Assembly: GCA_945867755.1 (NCBI GenBank)
Contig: CAMBJN010000002.1
Location: forward strand, 1 to 35,852
DNA from: Polynucleobacter meluiroseus
GTDB lineage: Bacteria > Pseudomonadota > Gammaproteobacteria > Burkholderiales > Burkholderiaceae
Reading direction: 5' to 3'
DNA: 35,852 nt
Below the pieces are notes generated by a model. It ran no database searches. It was given only the letters and a program-made list of their open reading frames with translations, and had not been told where the DNA came from. The position numbers were made by a program, and so were the translations under genes. Positions 25,521 through 33,425 of the stretch are shown here, piece after piece. Every line of letters begins with the position of its first letter. Position 1 is the first letter of the stretch.

Positions 25521-25859
25521 GTGAGAGTGATTTACAAATACTACTGATTAAAGAAACCCGACCACACCAACTTCGTGTGAGCGAGCCATTCATCGGCGCG
25601 CCACTCACTACACGTCGCACGCTAATGAATCTTGGAAAAAAAGCCGTGACCCCAAGAGGCGACGGCTTTTTAAATACGGAAGAGGATTGTTTTGAACGAT
25701 TAAAAGAAAGAGATAACAACTCTTTCTGAGATATCAGAGCCTGGGTATAAAACACGTATTGTTGGCTACTACCTATCAACCGTTTCCTCTCTTTAGTTTT
25801 GCAACTTTCGTGATAGTACAACTTAAGAGATGCGTTGTCATCAATTATTTTAAAAATAA
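25521..25859 (-). other. Gap between nrdB and the histone-like gene: terminator, long leader, possible small RNA
   Basis: A 340-base region. On the minus strand it holds, in order, about 190 bases after the nrdB stop, a strong terminator at 25638-25671, and about 130 bases before the histone-like ATG. That leader contains a hairpin CACAC / GTGTG with a seven-base loop (complement of 25565-25581). A 104-codon open frame crosses the region and the terminator; I do not believe it is coding. The 190 bases could be an nrdB 3' tail or an independent small RNA. Confidence 0.5.
25638..25671 (-). terminator. Rho-independent terminator downstream of nrdB
   Basis: The stem AAAAAGCCGT / ACGGCTTTTT (25638-25647 with 25662-25671) has a 14-base loop and, in the minus direction, a run of seven T. 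It lies 188 bases past the nrdB stop. Confidence 0.85.
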
Positions 25860-27047
25860 TTACTCCCAGTTCAACGCACCGCCAGTTTGATATTCAATAA
25901 CGCGAGTTTCAAAGAAGTTTCTCTCCTTCTTCAGGTCGATCATTTCGCTCATCCATGGAAAAGGATTTTCTTCGTTGGGGAACATTACTTCAAGACCAAT
26001 TTGCATGCAACGGCGATTGCAAATGTAGCGCAAGTAACCTTTGAACATTGGCGCATTCAAGCCCAGAACCCCTCTAGGCATGGTGTCTTCAGCGTAGCGA
26101 TACTCCAACTCAACCGCCTTTTCGAACAAACCGCGCAACTCTTCTTTGAACTCTGGCGTCCACAAGTGTGGGTTTTCTAACTTGATCTGATTGATCATGT
26201 CGATACCAAAGTTGCAATGCAATGACTCATCACGCAAGATGTACTGATACTGCTCTGCAGCACCGGTCATCTTATTTTGACGGCCCATCGCCAAAATTTG
26301 CGTAAAACCAACATAGAAGAACAAACCTTCCATGATGCAAGCAAACACAATTAATGAGCGCAATAGCTTCTGATCGTTCTCAGGAGTGCCTGTTTTGAAT
26401 GATGGATCAGTCAAAACATCGATGAATGGGATCAAAAACTCATCTTTGTCACGAATTGACTTCACTTCATGGTACGCATTGAAGATTTCAGCCTGGTCTA
26501 GGCCTAAAGACTCCACAATGTATTGGTAGGCATGCGTATGGATCGCCTCTTCAAAAGCTTGACGCAATAAATATTGACGGCATTCTGGGGCTGTAATCTG
26601 GCGATAGGTGCCCAAAACAATATTATTGGCGGCTAATGAGTCAGCCGTCACAAAGAAACCAAGATTGCGCATGATGATGCGGCGCTCGTCCTCAGTTAAG
26701 CCATTAGGGTCTTTCCAAAGAGCAATATCTCGAGTCATATTGATCTCTTGAGGCATCCAGTGGTTTGCGCAACCTGCTAAATACTTCTCCCAGGCCCATT
26801 TATATTTAAATGGCACCAATTGGTTCACATCTGTTGAGCCATTGATGATGCGCTTGTCAGCCACGTTCACACGGCGAGCAACAGCATCTTCTGGATCAAT
26901 CGTTGCTGAAGGGGCTGATGCGGATGACATTGGCATCGGCATTGGGCGGTTTGGCAACAAAGTGCTTTCTGCAGCAACGGATGGGTTCATTGCTGGGGCA
27001 ACTTTTGCAACCGGTGCAACAGCAGTTTCTTCTTCCCAGTTCAGCAT
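25860..27047 (-). CDS. nrdB: Ribonucleotide reductase class Ia, beta subunit
   Basis: Supplies the tyrosyl radical for deoxyribonucleotide synthesis. The 395-residue protein has a variable 55-residue N-terminal extension. The di-iron and radical motif is EEAIHTHAY, with Glu167, His170 and radical Tyr174 in E. coli spacing. The second set is IMEGLFFY (Glu240) and RDESLHCNF (Glu274, His277). The tail ends GGALNWE, the type of C-terminal peptide that docks on NrdA. Unusually, the protein also begins MLNWEEE, so the LNWE motif is at both ends. The start has GGAG upstream. nrdA precedes it by 55 bases. Confidence 0.97.
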   Translation of the reverse strand: MLNWEEETAVAPVAKVAPAMNPSVAAESTLLPNRPMPMPMSSASAPSATIDPEDAVARRVNVADKRIINGSTDVNQLVPFKYKWAWEKYLAGCANHWMPQEINMTRDIALWKDPNGLTEDERRIIMRNLGFFVTADSLAANNIVLGTYRQITAPECRQYLLRQAFEEAIHTHAYQYIVESLGLDQAEIFNAYHEVKSIRDKDEFLIPFIDVLTDPSFKTGTPENDQKLLRSLIVFACIMEGLFFYVGFTQILAMGRQNKMTGAAEQYQYILRDESLHCNFGIDMINQIKLENPHLWTPEFKEELRGLFEKAVELEYRYAEDTMPRGVLGLNAPMFKGYLRYICNRRCMQIGLEVMFPNEENPFPWMSEMIDLKKERNFFETRVIEYQTGGALNWE

Positions 27048-27102
27048 AATGTGTTCTCCAAATTCTTTTTAAATTGCATTTTTATAATCATTAATATACG
27101 AC

Positions 27103-30048
27103 TTATTGGCATGCTTCGCATTCGTCAAAGCCAGCATCACCTGGGCGCATCGTACAAACAGGACCGTCTGCTGCTGCAGCTGCAGCTGCAGCCAAAGTTG
27201 GATCACCATTCGATACTGAATTCAAAGCGCCGCCCTTGACAGTTGATTTCTCAACGTGTGTGGCTGAAATCGTGCGCAAGTAATATGTTGTTTTTAAACC
27301 ACGTAGCCAAGCTAACTTGTAGGTGTCATCCAACTTCTTACCAGATGCGCCAGCCATATAAATATTCAATGACTGAGCTTGATCGATCCATTTTTGACGG
27401 CGTGACGCAGCTTCAACTAACCACTGAGGCTCAACTTCAAACGCTGTCGCGTACAAATCACGCAAATCTTGAGGAATGCGATCAATTTTTGACAATGAAC
27501 CGTCAAAGTACTTCAAGTCAGCAATCATGACTTCATCCCACAAACCACGGGCCTTCAGATCCCGAACCAAATAATCGTTTACCACGGTGAATTCACCTGA
27601 AAGGTTAGATTTCACGAAAAGATTCTGATAAGTTGGCTCGATACAGGCTGAAACACCAATGATGTTAGAAATTGTGGCTGTTGGCGCAATCGCCACACAG
27701 TTTGAATTGCGCATACCGAACTGCTTGATGCGATTGCGCACCGGCGTCCAATCCATCTTAGATGACATGTCAACTTCAACATAGCCACCGCGCTGCTCAG
27801 CCAATAATTTCACTGAATCCTGTGGCAGGATGCCGCGATCCCACAAAGAACCCTTGTAAGTCTCGTAAGTACCGCGCTCTTCGGCCAGTTCTGTTGAGGC
27901 CAAGTAAGCGAAGTAGCAAACAGCTTCCATGGATTCGTCAGCGAATTGAACCGCTGCATCGCTGGCGTAAGGTATGCGCAACATGTGCAAGCAATCCTGG
28001 AAGCCCATGATGCCCATGCCAACTGGACGATGCTTCATGTTTGAGTTGCGGGCTTTAGCCACGGCGTAATAGTTAATATCAATCACGTTATCCAACATGC
28101 GCATCGCTGTGCGGATGGTTTTTTGGAGTTTTTCGTGGTCAAGCATCAAGTTACCGCTGGCATCTGTCTTCAAATGAACAGCTAAGTTGACTGAACCCAA
28201 GTTACAGACAGCGATTTCTGTTTCGTTGGTGTTCAACGTGATTTCTGTACACAAGTTTGATGAGTGAACCACGCCAACGTGCTGCTGAGGGCTGCGAACG
28301 TTACATGGGTCTTTGAAAGTGATCCATGGGTGGCCTGTTTCAAACAACATGCCTAACATCTTGCGCCACATATCCAAGGCATTGACCTTCTTGAATGGCT
28401 TGATTTCACCATTGGCAGCTTTTTGCTCATAAGCCAAATAAGCTTTTTCGAACTCCAAACCAAATTTGTCATGTAAGTCTGGACAAGTTGATGGTGTGAA
28501 CAATGTCCACTCACCTTTTTCCATCACGCGCTTCATGAACAAGTCTGGAATCCAGTTAGCAGTATTCATATCATGTGTGCGGCGGCGGTCATCACCGGTG
28601 TTCTTACGCAACTCTAAGAATTCTTCCACATCTAAGTGCCAAGTCTCCAAATAAGCGCAAACTGCGCCCTTGCGCTTACCACCTTGGTTCACCGCAACAG
28701 CTGTGTCGTTCACCACCTTCAAGAACGGAACAACGCCTTGAGATTTACCGTTGGTTCCTTTGATATGACTGCCCAAAGAACGCACATTCGTCCAGTCGTT
28801 ACCCAAACCACCAGCAAACTTAGACAACAAAGCGTTTTCTTTCAAACCTTCATAAATTCCATCCAAATCATCTGGAATCGTTGTTAAGTAGCAGCTAGAC
28901 AACTGTGAGCGCAATGTTGCTGAGTTGAATAAGGTTGGCGTACTGGACATGAAATCAAATGTTGACAAGATTTCATAGAATTCAATCGCACGATCTTCAC
29001 GATTCACTTCATTCAATGCCAAACCCATCGCCACACGCATGAAGAATGCCTGAGGCATTTCAATGCGGTGATCTTCAATGTGCAAGAAATAACGGTCATA
29101 CAAAGTCTGCAAGCCCAAATAGTTGAACTGTAAATCGCGATCAGCTTTCAGGGCGGCGCCCAATTTGACCAAGTCATAAGTCAATAAACGCTTGTCTAGT
29201 AACTCTGCATCCACGCCTTGCTTGATAAATTGCGGGAAGTAATTGATATATTCAGCAGCCATAGCACCTTGTGGTACTTCACGGCCTAAAATTTCTTTGC
29301 GGATGGTGTGCATCAAAATACGTGCAGTCACCTGGCTGTAGGCTGGGTCGTTTTCAATCCATGTGCGTGACGCCAAAATAGCTGAGTCATACACTTGAGC
29401 CATTGGAACGCCTTCGTACAAACCCTTGATGGTTTCTTTGATGATCGGCTCTGCATTCACCGCATTACCCAAACCTTCACAAGCCGCCTGAATCACCATT
29501 TGCAATGCTGCCATGTCTAATGGCTTGATCACACCATTGTCACTGACATTAACGCCTGGGTGCTCGACGATTTGAGCCACAGGCTGAGCAGCCACTTGTG
29601 CTGCACGCTCTTGATTGCGCTTTTCGCGATAAAGCACATAAGCACGGGCCACATTGTGCTCACCACTGCGCATCAAAGCCAATTCAACTTGGTCTTGGAT
29701 ATCTTCAATGTGGAATGTTCCACCATTTGGACGGCTGCGCAATAAGGCATGCACAACCACCTGGGTCAATTGTTCCACTTGCTCACGAACTCGAGCAGAT
29801 GCTGCGCCTTGGCCACCATTAACTGCTAAAAAAGCTTTGGTCACAGCAATCGCAATTTTGGATGGCTCGAACGCTACAACTGAACCATTACGGCGAATGA
29901 TTTTGTAATCTGTTAATTGTGTTGTTTGAGTACCACCGACACCACCTGCCACAAATTCCTCTGACGGACTTTGACTAACTTGACCAGTTGATTGGCCAGA
30001 AAATGGATTGGATGCTTGGCCAGAAACTTGTGGGTCTGCGTAGGTCAT
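27103..30048 (-). CDS. nrdA: Ribonucleotide reductase class Ia, alpha subunit
   Basis: Catalytic subunit that reduces ribonucleoside diphosphates. It has 981 residues, longer than E. coli NrdA, with a low-complexity first 45 residues. An ATP-cone regulatory domain covers about 47-145 (YKIIRRNGSVVAFEPSKI). Active-site residues visible are Cys386 in QLSSCYL, Cys600 and Glu602 in SNLCTEI, and Cys615 in IAVCNLGS. The C-terminal redox pair CEAC at 977-980 regenerates the active site, reached through a linker of eight Ala encoded by a GCAGCT-like repeat. GGAG precedes the ATG. Tandem NrdR-type boxes lie about 90 bases upstream. Confidence 0.98.
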   Translation of the reverse strand: MTYADPQVSGQASNPFSGQSTGQVSQSPSEEFVAGGVGGTQTTQLTDYKIIRRNGSVVAFEPSKIAIAVTKAFLAVNGGQGAASARVREQVEQLTQVVVHALLRSRPNGGTFHIEDIQDQVELALMRSGEHNVARAYVLYREKRNQERAAQVAAQPVAQIVEHPGVNVSDNGVIKPLDMAALQMVIQAACEGLGNAVNAEPIIKETIKGLYEGVPMAQVYDSAILASRTWIENDPAYSQVTARILMHTIRKEILGREVPQGAMAAEYINYFPQFIKQGVDAELLDKRLLTYDLVKLGAALKADRDLQFNYLGLQTLYDRYFLHIEDHRIEMPQAFFMRVAMGLALNEVNREDRAIEFYEILSTFDFMSSTPTLFNSATLRSQLSSCYLTTIPDDLDGIYEGLKENALLSKFAGGLGNDWTNVRSLGSHIKGTNGKSQGVVPFLKVVNDTAVAVNQGGKRKGAVCAYLETWHLDVEEFLELRKNTGDDRRRTHDMNTANWIPDLFMKRVMEKGEWTLFTPSTCPDLHDKFGLEFEKAYLAYEQKAANGEIKPFKKVNALDMWRKMLGMLFETGHPWITFKDPCNVRSPQQHVGVVHSSNLCTEITLNTNETEIAVCNLGSVNLAVHLKTDASGNLMLDHEKLQKTIRTAMRMLDNVIDINYYAVAKARNSNMKHRPVGMGIMGFQDCLHMLRIPYASDAAVQFADESMEAVCYFAYLASTELAEERGTYETYKGSLWDRGILPQDSVKLLAEQRGGYVEVDMSSKMDWTPVRNRIKQFGMRNSNCVAIAPTATISNIIGVSACIEPTYQNLFVKSNLSGEFTVVNDYLVRDLKARGLWDEVMIADLKYFDGSLSKIDRIPQDLRDLYATAFEVEPQWLVEAASRRQKWIDQAQSLNIYMAGASGKKLDDTYKLAWLRGLKTTYYLRTISATHVEKSTVKGGALNSVSNGDPTLAAAAAAAADGPVCTMRPGDAGFDECEACQ

Positions 30049-30136
30049 TCGAACTCCTGTATCTATATATATGTATGTATTAATTAGGTAAAAAGTCTAT
30101 TTGTTAGTTTTTTTCAACAGCTATTCGCTCTTAAAA

Positions 30137-30184
30137 ACACTACATTTAGTGTTTTTTCTGCGACAACATTACTAAGTATAGGGT
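30137..30184 (-). promoter_or_regulatory. Tandem NrdR boxes controlling nrdAB
   Basis: Box 1 at 30137-30152 (ACACTACATTTAGTGT) fits the NrdR consensus acaCwAtATaTwGtgt at 14 of 16 positions. Box 2 at 30169-30184 (TTACTAAGTATAGGGT) fits at about 11 of 16 and keeps the CTA-N4-TAG core. The two starts are 32 bases apart, about three helical turns, as expected for cooperative NrdR binding. The nrdR gene itself is not in the window. Confidence 0.75.
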
Positions 30185-30304
30185 ATTTGTGATTATTTTG
30201 ATAAATATTTTTTACTAAAAATACCTATCGGAATCCCTAATTCGAGCCTGTTTTTAATGATTTTTTGGCGCTACTTGAGGGCTTTTTAGTATAAAAACTT
30301 AGAT

Positions 30305-30322
30305 GGTTAGCGCTTACTAACC
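30305..30322 (-). terminator. Possible terminator after the AmpD gene
   Basis: The stem GGTTAG / CTAACC (30305-30310 with 30317-30322, six-base loop) lies 27 bases past the stop of the AmpD fusion on the minus strand. The T tract is weak and slightly displaced, so function is uncertain. Confidence 0.4.
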
Positions 30323-30349
30323 CAACGAGACAAGACTTATTTGAAAAAA

Positions 30350-31159
30350 CTAACTTCTGTTTTTAAGACCGTAGGGGAATTGTCTAATTGGGATATTGGC
30401 ATCATTGGAAAATCGTTGCCAATCAAAATGAATCCCTGGGTCTGTTTTTCGACCAGGAGCTACATCGCTGTGACCTGCATAAGCAGAGATTGGGTGAAAT
30501 TTTTGTAAAGCGACGACCAATTCTTTCAGTGCTATATATTGAGCTGGACCAAACGGCACATCATCGCTACCCTCTAATTCAATACCAATTGCAAAGTCGT
30601 TGCAACGCTCGCGCCCAAAATAATCAGAAACGCCCGCATGCCAAGCACGCTTCAAGGTTGATACAAATTGCTGCACATGTCCATCGCGACGAATTAAAAA
30701 ATGACTAGACACTTGTCGATCCGCAATTTCTGCAAAATAAGGATGTGCTTTCGGATCTAATTTGTTTTGAAAGAATTCAACAATGTGATTTCCACCAAAT
30801 TGACCTGGCGGCAAACTAATATTATGAATCAGCACCAACTCAACAGGGAACCCCTCGGGTCGTGAATCATAGTTAGGTGATTTGATCCACTCTGCCTCAC
30901 CCCACCAACCTTTCGGATCGATGTTGGAGCGATGCTCACGAGAGCAATAGGTTCCCACTCCCTCGCCTTGTGGAAACCTTAAACCACAATGAGGGCACTG
31001 CTCCATATTCTTGGACTCAACTGGTTTGGCTGATGACGAGGTTTTCGATGTCGCTTTGGGTGGCGGCTTGGCGCTCGATCGATTATTTTGAGAAATTTGC
31101 GCGTAACGCCACCAAATGATCAAACCCGTGAGAATCAAGGTGAAGAGTAACCACTTCAT
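30350..31159 (-). CDS. ampD: Membrane zinc-ribbon protein fused to AmpD anhydro-muramyl-L-alanine amidase
   Basis: The AmpD part (about residues 85-269) cleaves the peptide from anhydro-muropeptides in cell-wall recycling. The predicted zinc ligands are His112 in VLIHNISLPPGQFGG, His230 in YAGHSDVAPGRKTDPG, and Asp240; GIELEG holds the conserved Glu194. In front lies a membrane helix (2-17), a Ser/Lys/Pro-rich spacer, and a zinc-ribbon motif CPHCG (Cys55, Cys58) with YCSREH (Cys72, His76). This resembles the small PP0621-family protein that I recall as a separate gene beside ampD in related bacteria. No ATG, GTG or TTG occurs in frame between the two parts, so a fusion is the direct reading. 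Its start overlaps the ypjD-like stop by four bases. Mpl, the next recycling step, is also in the window. Confidence 0.92.
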   Translation of the reverse strand: MKWLLFTLILTGLIIWWRYAQISQNNRSSAKPPPKATSKTSSSAKPVESKNMEQCPHCGLRFPQGEGVGTYCSREHRSNIDPKGWWGEAEWIKSPNYDSRPEGFPVELVLIHNISLPPGQFGGNHIVEFFQNKLDPKAHPYFAEIADRQVSSHFLIRRDGHVQQFVSTLKRAWHAGVSDYFGRERCNDFAIGIELEGSDDVPFGPAQYIALKELVVALQKFHPISAYAGHSDVAPGRKTDPGIHFDWQRFSNDANIPIRQFPYGLKNRS

Positions 31160-32013
31160 CGTTGAATCAATACTTCTAAAACAAAACGGCTACCCACATA
31201 GGCCATCAATAAAACTCCAAAGGATCCTAGCACCCAACGAACTGCTGTTAAGCCTCGCAAACCAACGCGCCAACGCGCGATCAACAATCCAGCAAACATC
31301 ACCCAAGATAAAAATCCGAAGATTGTTTTGTGATCCCAAAATAAGGCACGGCCAAACAATGCTTGGCTAAAAAATAATCCAGAAAAAACAGTCAAAGTTA
31401 ACAAGACAAACCCAACCGTGATGATTCTGAAAAGAATGCTTTCCATGCTCATCAGTGGCGGTAAACGATTGCCCCACTTAGCAAAAAAACTATTGGCCTT
31501 GTCTTGTGTGGGCATGTGCAAATGACGATCTTGCCAATGCATCAAAATGGCATGAAGGGCAGCCAAACTTAGCAAACCATACGCCACATTCGCCACGATG
31601 AAATGAGCCCTGAACCATGGATCTTCAATTGAGCGAGCTGATAGCAATGATCCAGAAAAAATGATGGGTAAAACGGCTGTGACACATGCTGCCAACAAAA
31701 TGATGGCCCTCAATCCCTTGATGGGCAGATACCAACTTTCAAACCAAAAGAAAGTGACGCCTATCCAAGCCATGGTTGATAAAGCCTGCGCAAAACCAAA
31801 AACAAAGCCTTGTTGCGTAAAGATAGACTCGTGCAGGGTGACGCCATGCAAAATGATGATCGGCAACAACAACCATTGGGATAGACTCGAAACCGATGGG
31901 GAGTCTTGATTCTTTTCAGAATTTTGCGAGTAAACCCTGATTTCTCGTAAAAAAAACAAGAAATATAAAGCGCTGGGTATCCATGCGAAGCTGGGGTGAC
32001 CTAAAATGTTCAT
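31156..32013 (-). CDS. YpjD/CcsA-like inner-membrane cytochrome c assembly family protein
   Basis: A 285-residue polytopic membrane protein with about eight hydrophobic helices. Family marks include the WIGVTFFWFE stretch, FRAHFIVANVAYGLLSLAALHA, and FWDHKTIFGFLSWVMFAGLL near the end. It belongs to the CcsA/CcmC-like fold, but this branch (YpjD) is usually found next to ffh and its role is not settled. No other cytochrome c maturation genes are near. The start at 32013 is only 20 bases from the divergent ffh start, so promoters must lie inside the opposing coding sequences. It stops in a four-base overlap with the AmpD fusion. Confidence 0.88.
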   Translation of the reverse strand: MNILGHPSFAWIPSALYFLFFLREIRVYSQNSEKNQDSPSVSSLSQWLLLPIIILHGVTLHESIFTQQGFVFGFAQALSTMAWIGVTFFWFESWYLPIKGLRAIILLAACVTAVLPIIFSGSLLSARSIEDPWFRAHFIVANVAYGLLSLAALHAILMHWQDRHLHMPTQDKANSFFAKWGNRLPPLMSMESILFRIITVGFVLLTLTVFSGLFFSQALFGRALFWDHKTIFGFLSWVMFAGLLIARWRVGLRGLTAVRWVLGSFGVLLMAYVGSRFVLEVLIQR

Positions 32014-32033
32014 GTCTACAGTTTAATGCTCAT

Positions 32034-33398
32034 ATGTTTCAAAATCTAACAGATCGTTTAAGTCGTGTGGTTAAAACCATGCGAGGTCAAGCCAGGCTGA
32101 CCGAAGAAAATACCGCCGAAATGCTTCGTGAGGTGCGCTTAGCCCTATTAGAGGCTGACGTTGCACTTCCTGTGGTCAAAGAGCTCATCAATAATATTAA
32201 ACAAAAAGCTCTTGGCGCTGAGGTTCTTGATAGTTTAAGCCCTGGTCAAGCCTTGGTGGGAGTTGTTCAAAAAGAACTCACCGCCATCATGGGCAATCCA
32301 AGTGCTGGTCGACTGAATTTAGCCGCTCAACCACCGGCCATTATTTTGATGGCAGGCCTTCAAGGTGCAGGTAAAACAACCTCTGTTGGTAAATTAGCCA
32401 AATGGTTGAAAGACACGCAAAAGAAAAAAGTTTTAACCGTATCTTGCGACGTTTACCGCCCGGCCGCTATTAAACAATTGCAAATGGTCAGCGAGCAAGC
32501 TGGCGCAGATTTTTTTTCCAGCGATGAAAACCAAAATCCCAAAGACATCGCGCGCGACGCTTTGGACTGGGCAAAACGACACTATCACGATGTATTGATT
32601 GTCGACACCGCCGGCCGCTTGGGTATCGATGAAGTCATGATGCAAGAGATCAGTGCTTTGCACCAAATCTTGAACCCAATCGAAACATTGTTTGTGGTCG
32701 ATGCAATGTTGGGTCAAGATGCTGTGAACACCGCCAAAGCATTCAATGAAGCACTTCCATTAACAGGTGTGATTTTGACCAAGCTAGATGGTGATGCACG
32801 CGGTGGTGCAGCACTCTCAGTTCAACACATCACCGGCGTTCCAATTAAATTTGCTGGTGTGGCTGAAAAACTGGATGGTCTTGAACCATTTGATGCAGAC
32901 CGCATGGCCAGCCGTATTCTGGGTATGGGCGATATTCTGGCATTGGTTGAACAAGCGCAAAAGAATGTTGATTTTGACCAAGCTCAAAAATTAGCTGACA
33001 AAGTTAAAAAAGGTGGATTTGATTTAAATGACTTTCGCATGCAAATCAGTCAAATGCGCCAAATGGGTGGCTTAGGTAACTTGATTGATAAATTGCCTGC
33101 AAAGTTTGCTCAAGCAGCAGCCAAACAAGACATGGGAGTTGCCGATAAACAAGTTGCTCGCACGCAAGGCATCATCGATAGCATGACGCCAGAAGAGAGA
33201 AGAAAGCCTGAGCTTCTAAAAGCGAGCAGAAAACGTCGTATCGCTGCGGGTGCTGGCGTGCAAGTTCAAGAAGTGAATCGAGTCTTAGCTCAATTCGAAC
33301 AAATGCAATCCATGATGAAACAATTCAAAGGCGGCAAAATGGCCAAGATGCTTGGTGGTATGGCAACCAAGGGCATGGGAAATATGCTCAAGCGTTAA
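32034..33398 (+). CDS. ffh: Signal recognition particle protein Ffh
   Basis: GTPase that, with 4.5S RNA, targets nascent membrane proteins to the translocon. I choose the ATG at 32034 (MFQNLTDRLSRVVKTMRG, 454 residues), which matches the family N-terminus; the frame is open back to 31983 but that part would overlap the ypjD-like gene. The N domain is 1-85. GTPase motifs are GLQGAGKTTS at 108-117, DTAGRLG at 191-197, and TKLDGDARGG at 249-258. The Met-rich M domain runs from about 330, with QMQSMMKQFKGGKMAKML near the end. It converges on proS with 27 bases between. Confidence 0.97.
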   Translation: MFQNLTDRLSRVVKTMRGQARLTEENTAEMLREVRLALLEADVALPVVKELINNIKQKALGAEVLDSLSPGQALVGVVQKELTAIMGNPSAGRLNLAAQPPAIILMAGLQGAGKTTSVGKLAKWLKDTQKKKVLTVSCDVYRPAAIKQLQMVSEQAGADFFSSDENQNPKDIARDALDWAKRHYHDVLIVDTAGRLGIDEVMMQEISALHQILNPIETLFVVDAMLGQDAVNTAKAFNEALPLTGVILTKLDGDARGGAALSVQHITGVPIKFAGVAEKLDGLEPFDADRMASRILGMGDILALVEQAQKNVDFDQAQKLADKVKKGGFDLNDFRMQISQMRQMGGLGNLIDKLPAKFAQAAAKQDMGVADKQVARTQGIIDSMTPEERRKPELLKASRKRRIAAGAGVQVQEVNRVLAQFEQMQSMMKQFKGGKMAKMLGGMATKGMGNMLKR

Positions 33399-33425
33399 TG
33401 TGCAGCAGCATTCTTTTATTAATAC

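Noticed and set aside
25507..25821. A 104-codon minus-strand open frame between nrdB and the histone-like gene.
   Set aside because: It crosses a strong terminator, has no ribosome site or recognisable domain, and its composition looks like translated intergenic DNA.
27171..27200. Short tandem repeat of GCAGCT type near the nrdA 3' end as a possible variable microsatellite.
   Set aside because: It encodes an in-frame alanine linker before the CEAC tail; only a few units, and length change would stay in frame in most cases.
31983..32033. Longer N-terminus for Ffh starting at 31983.
   Set aside because: The Ffh N-domain begins at MFQNLTDRL, and the extension overlaps the opposite gene start.
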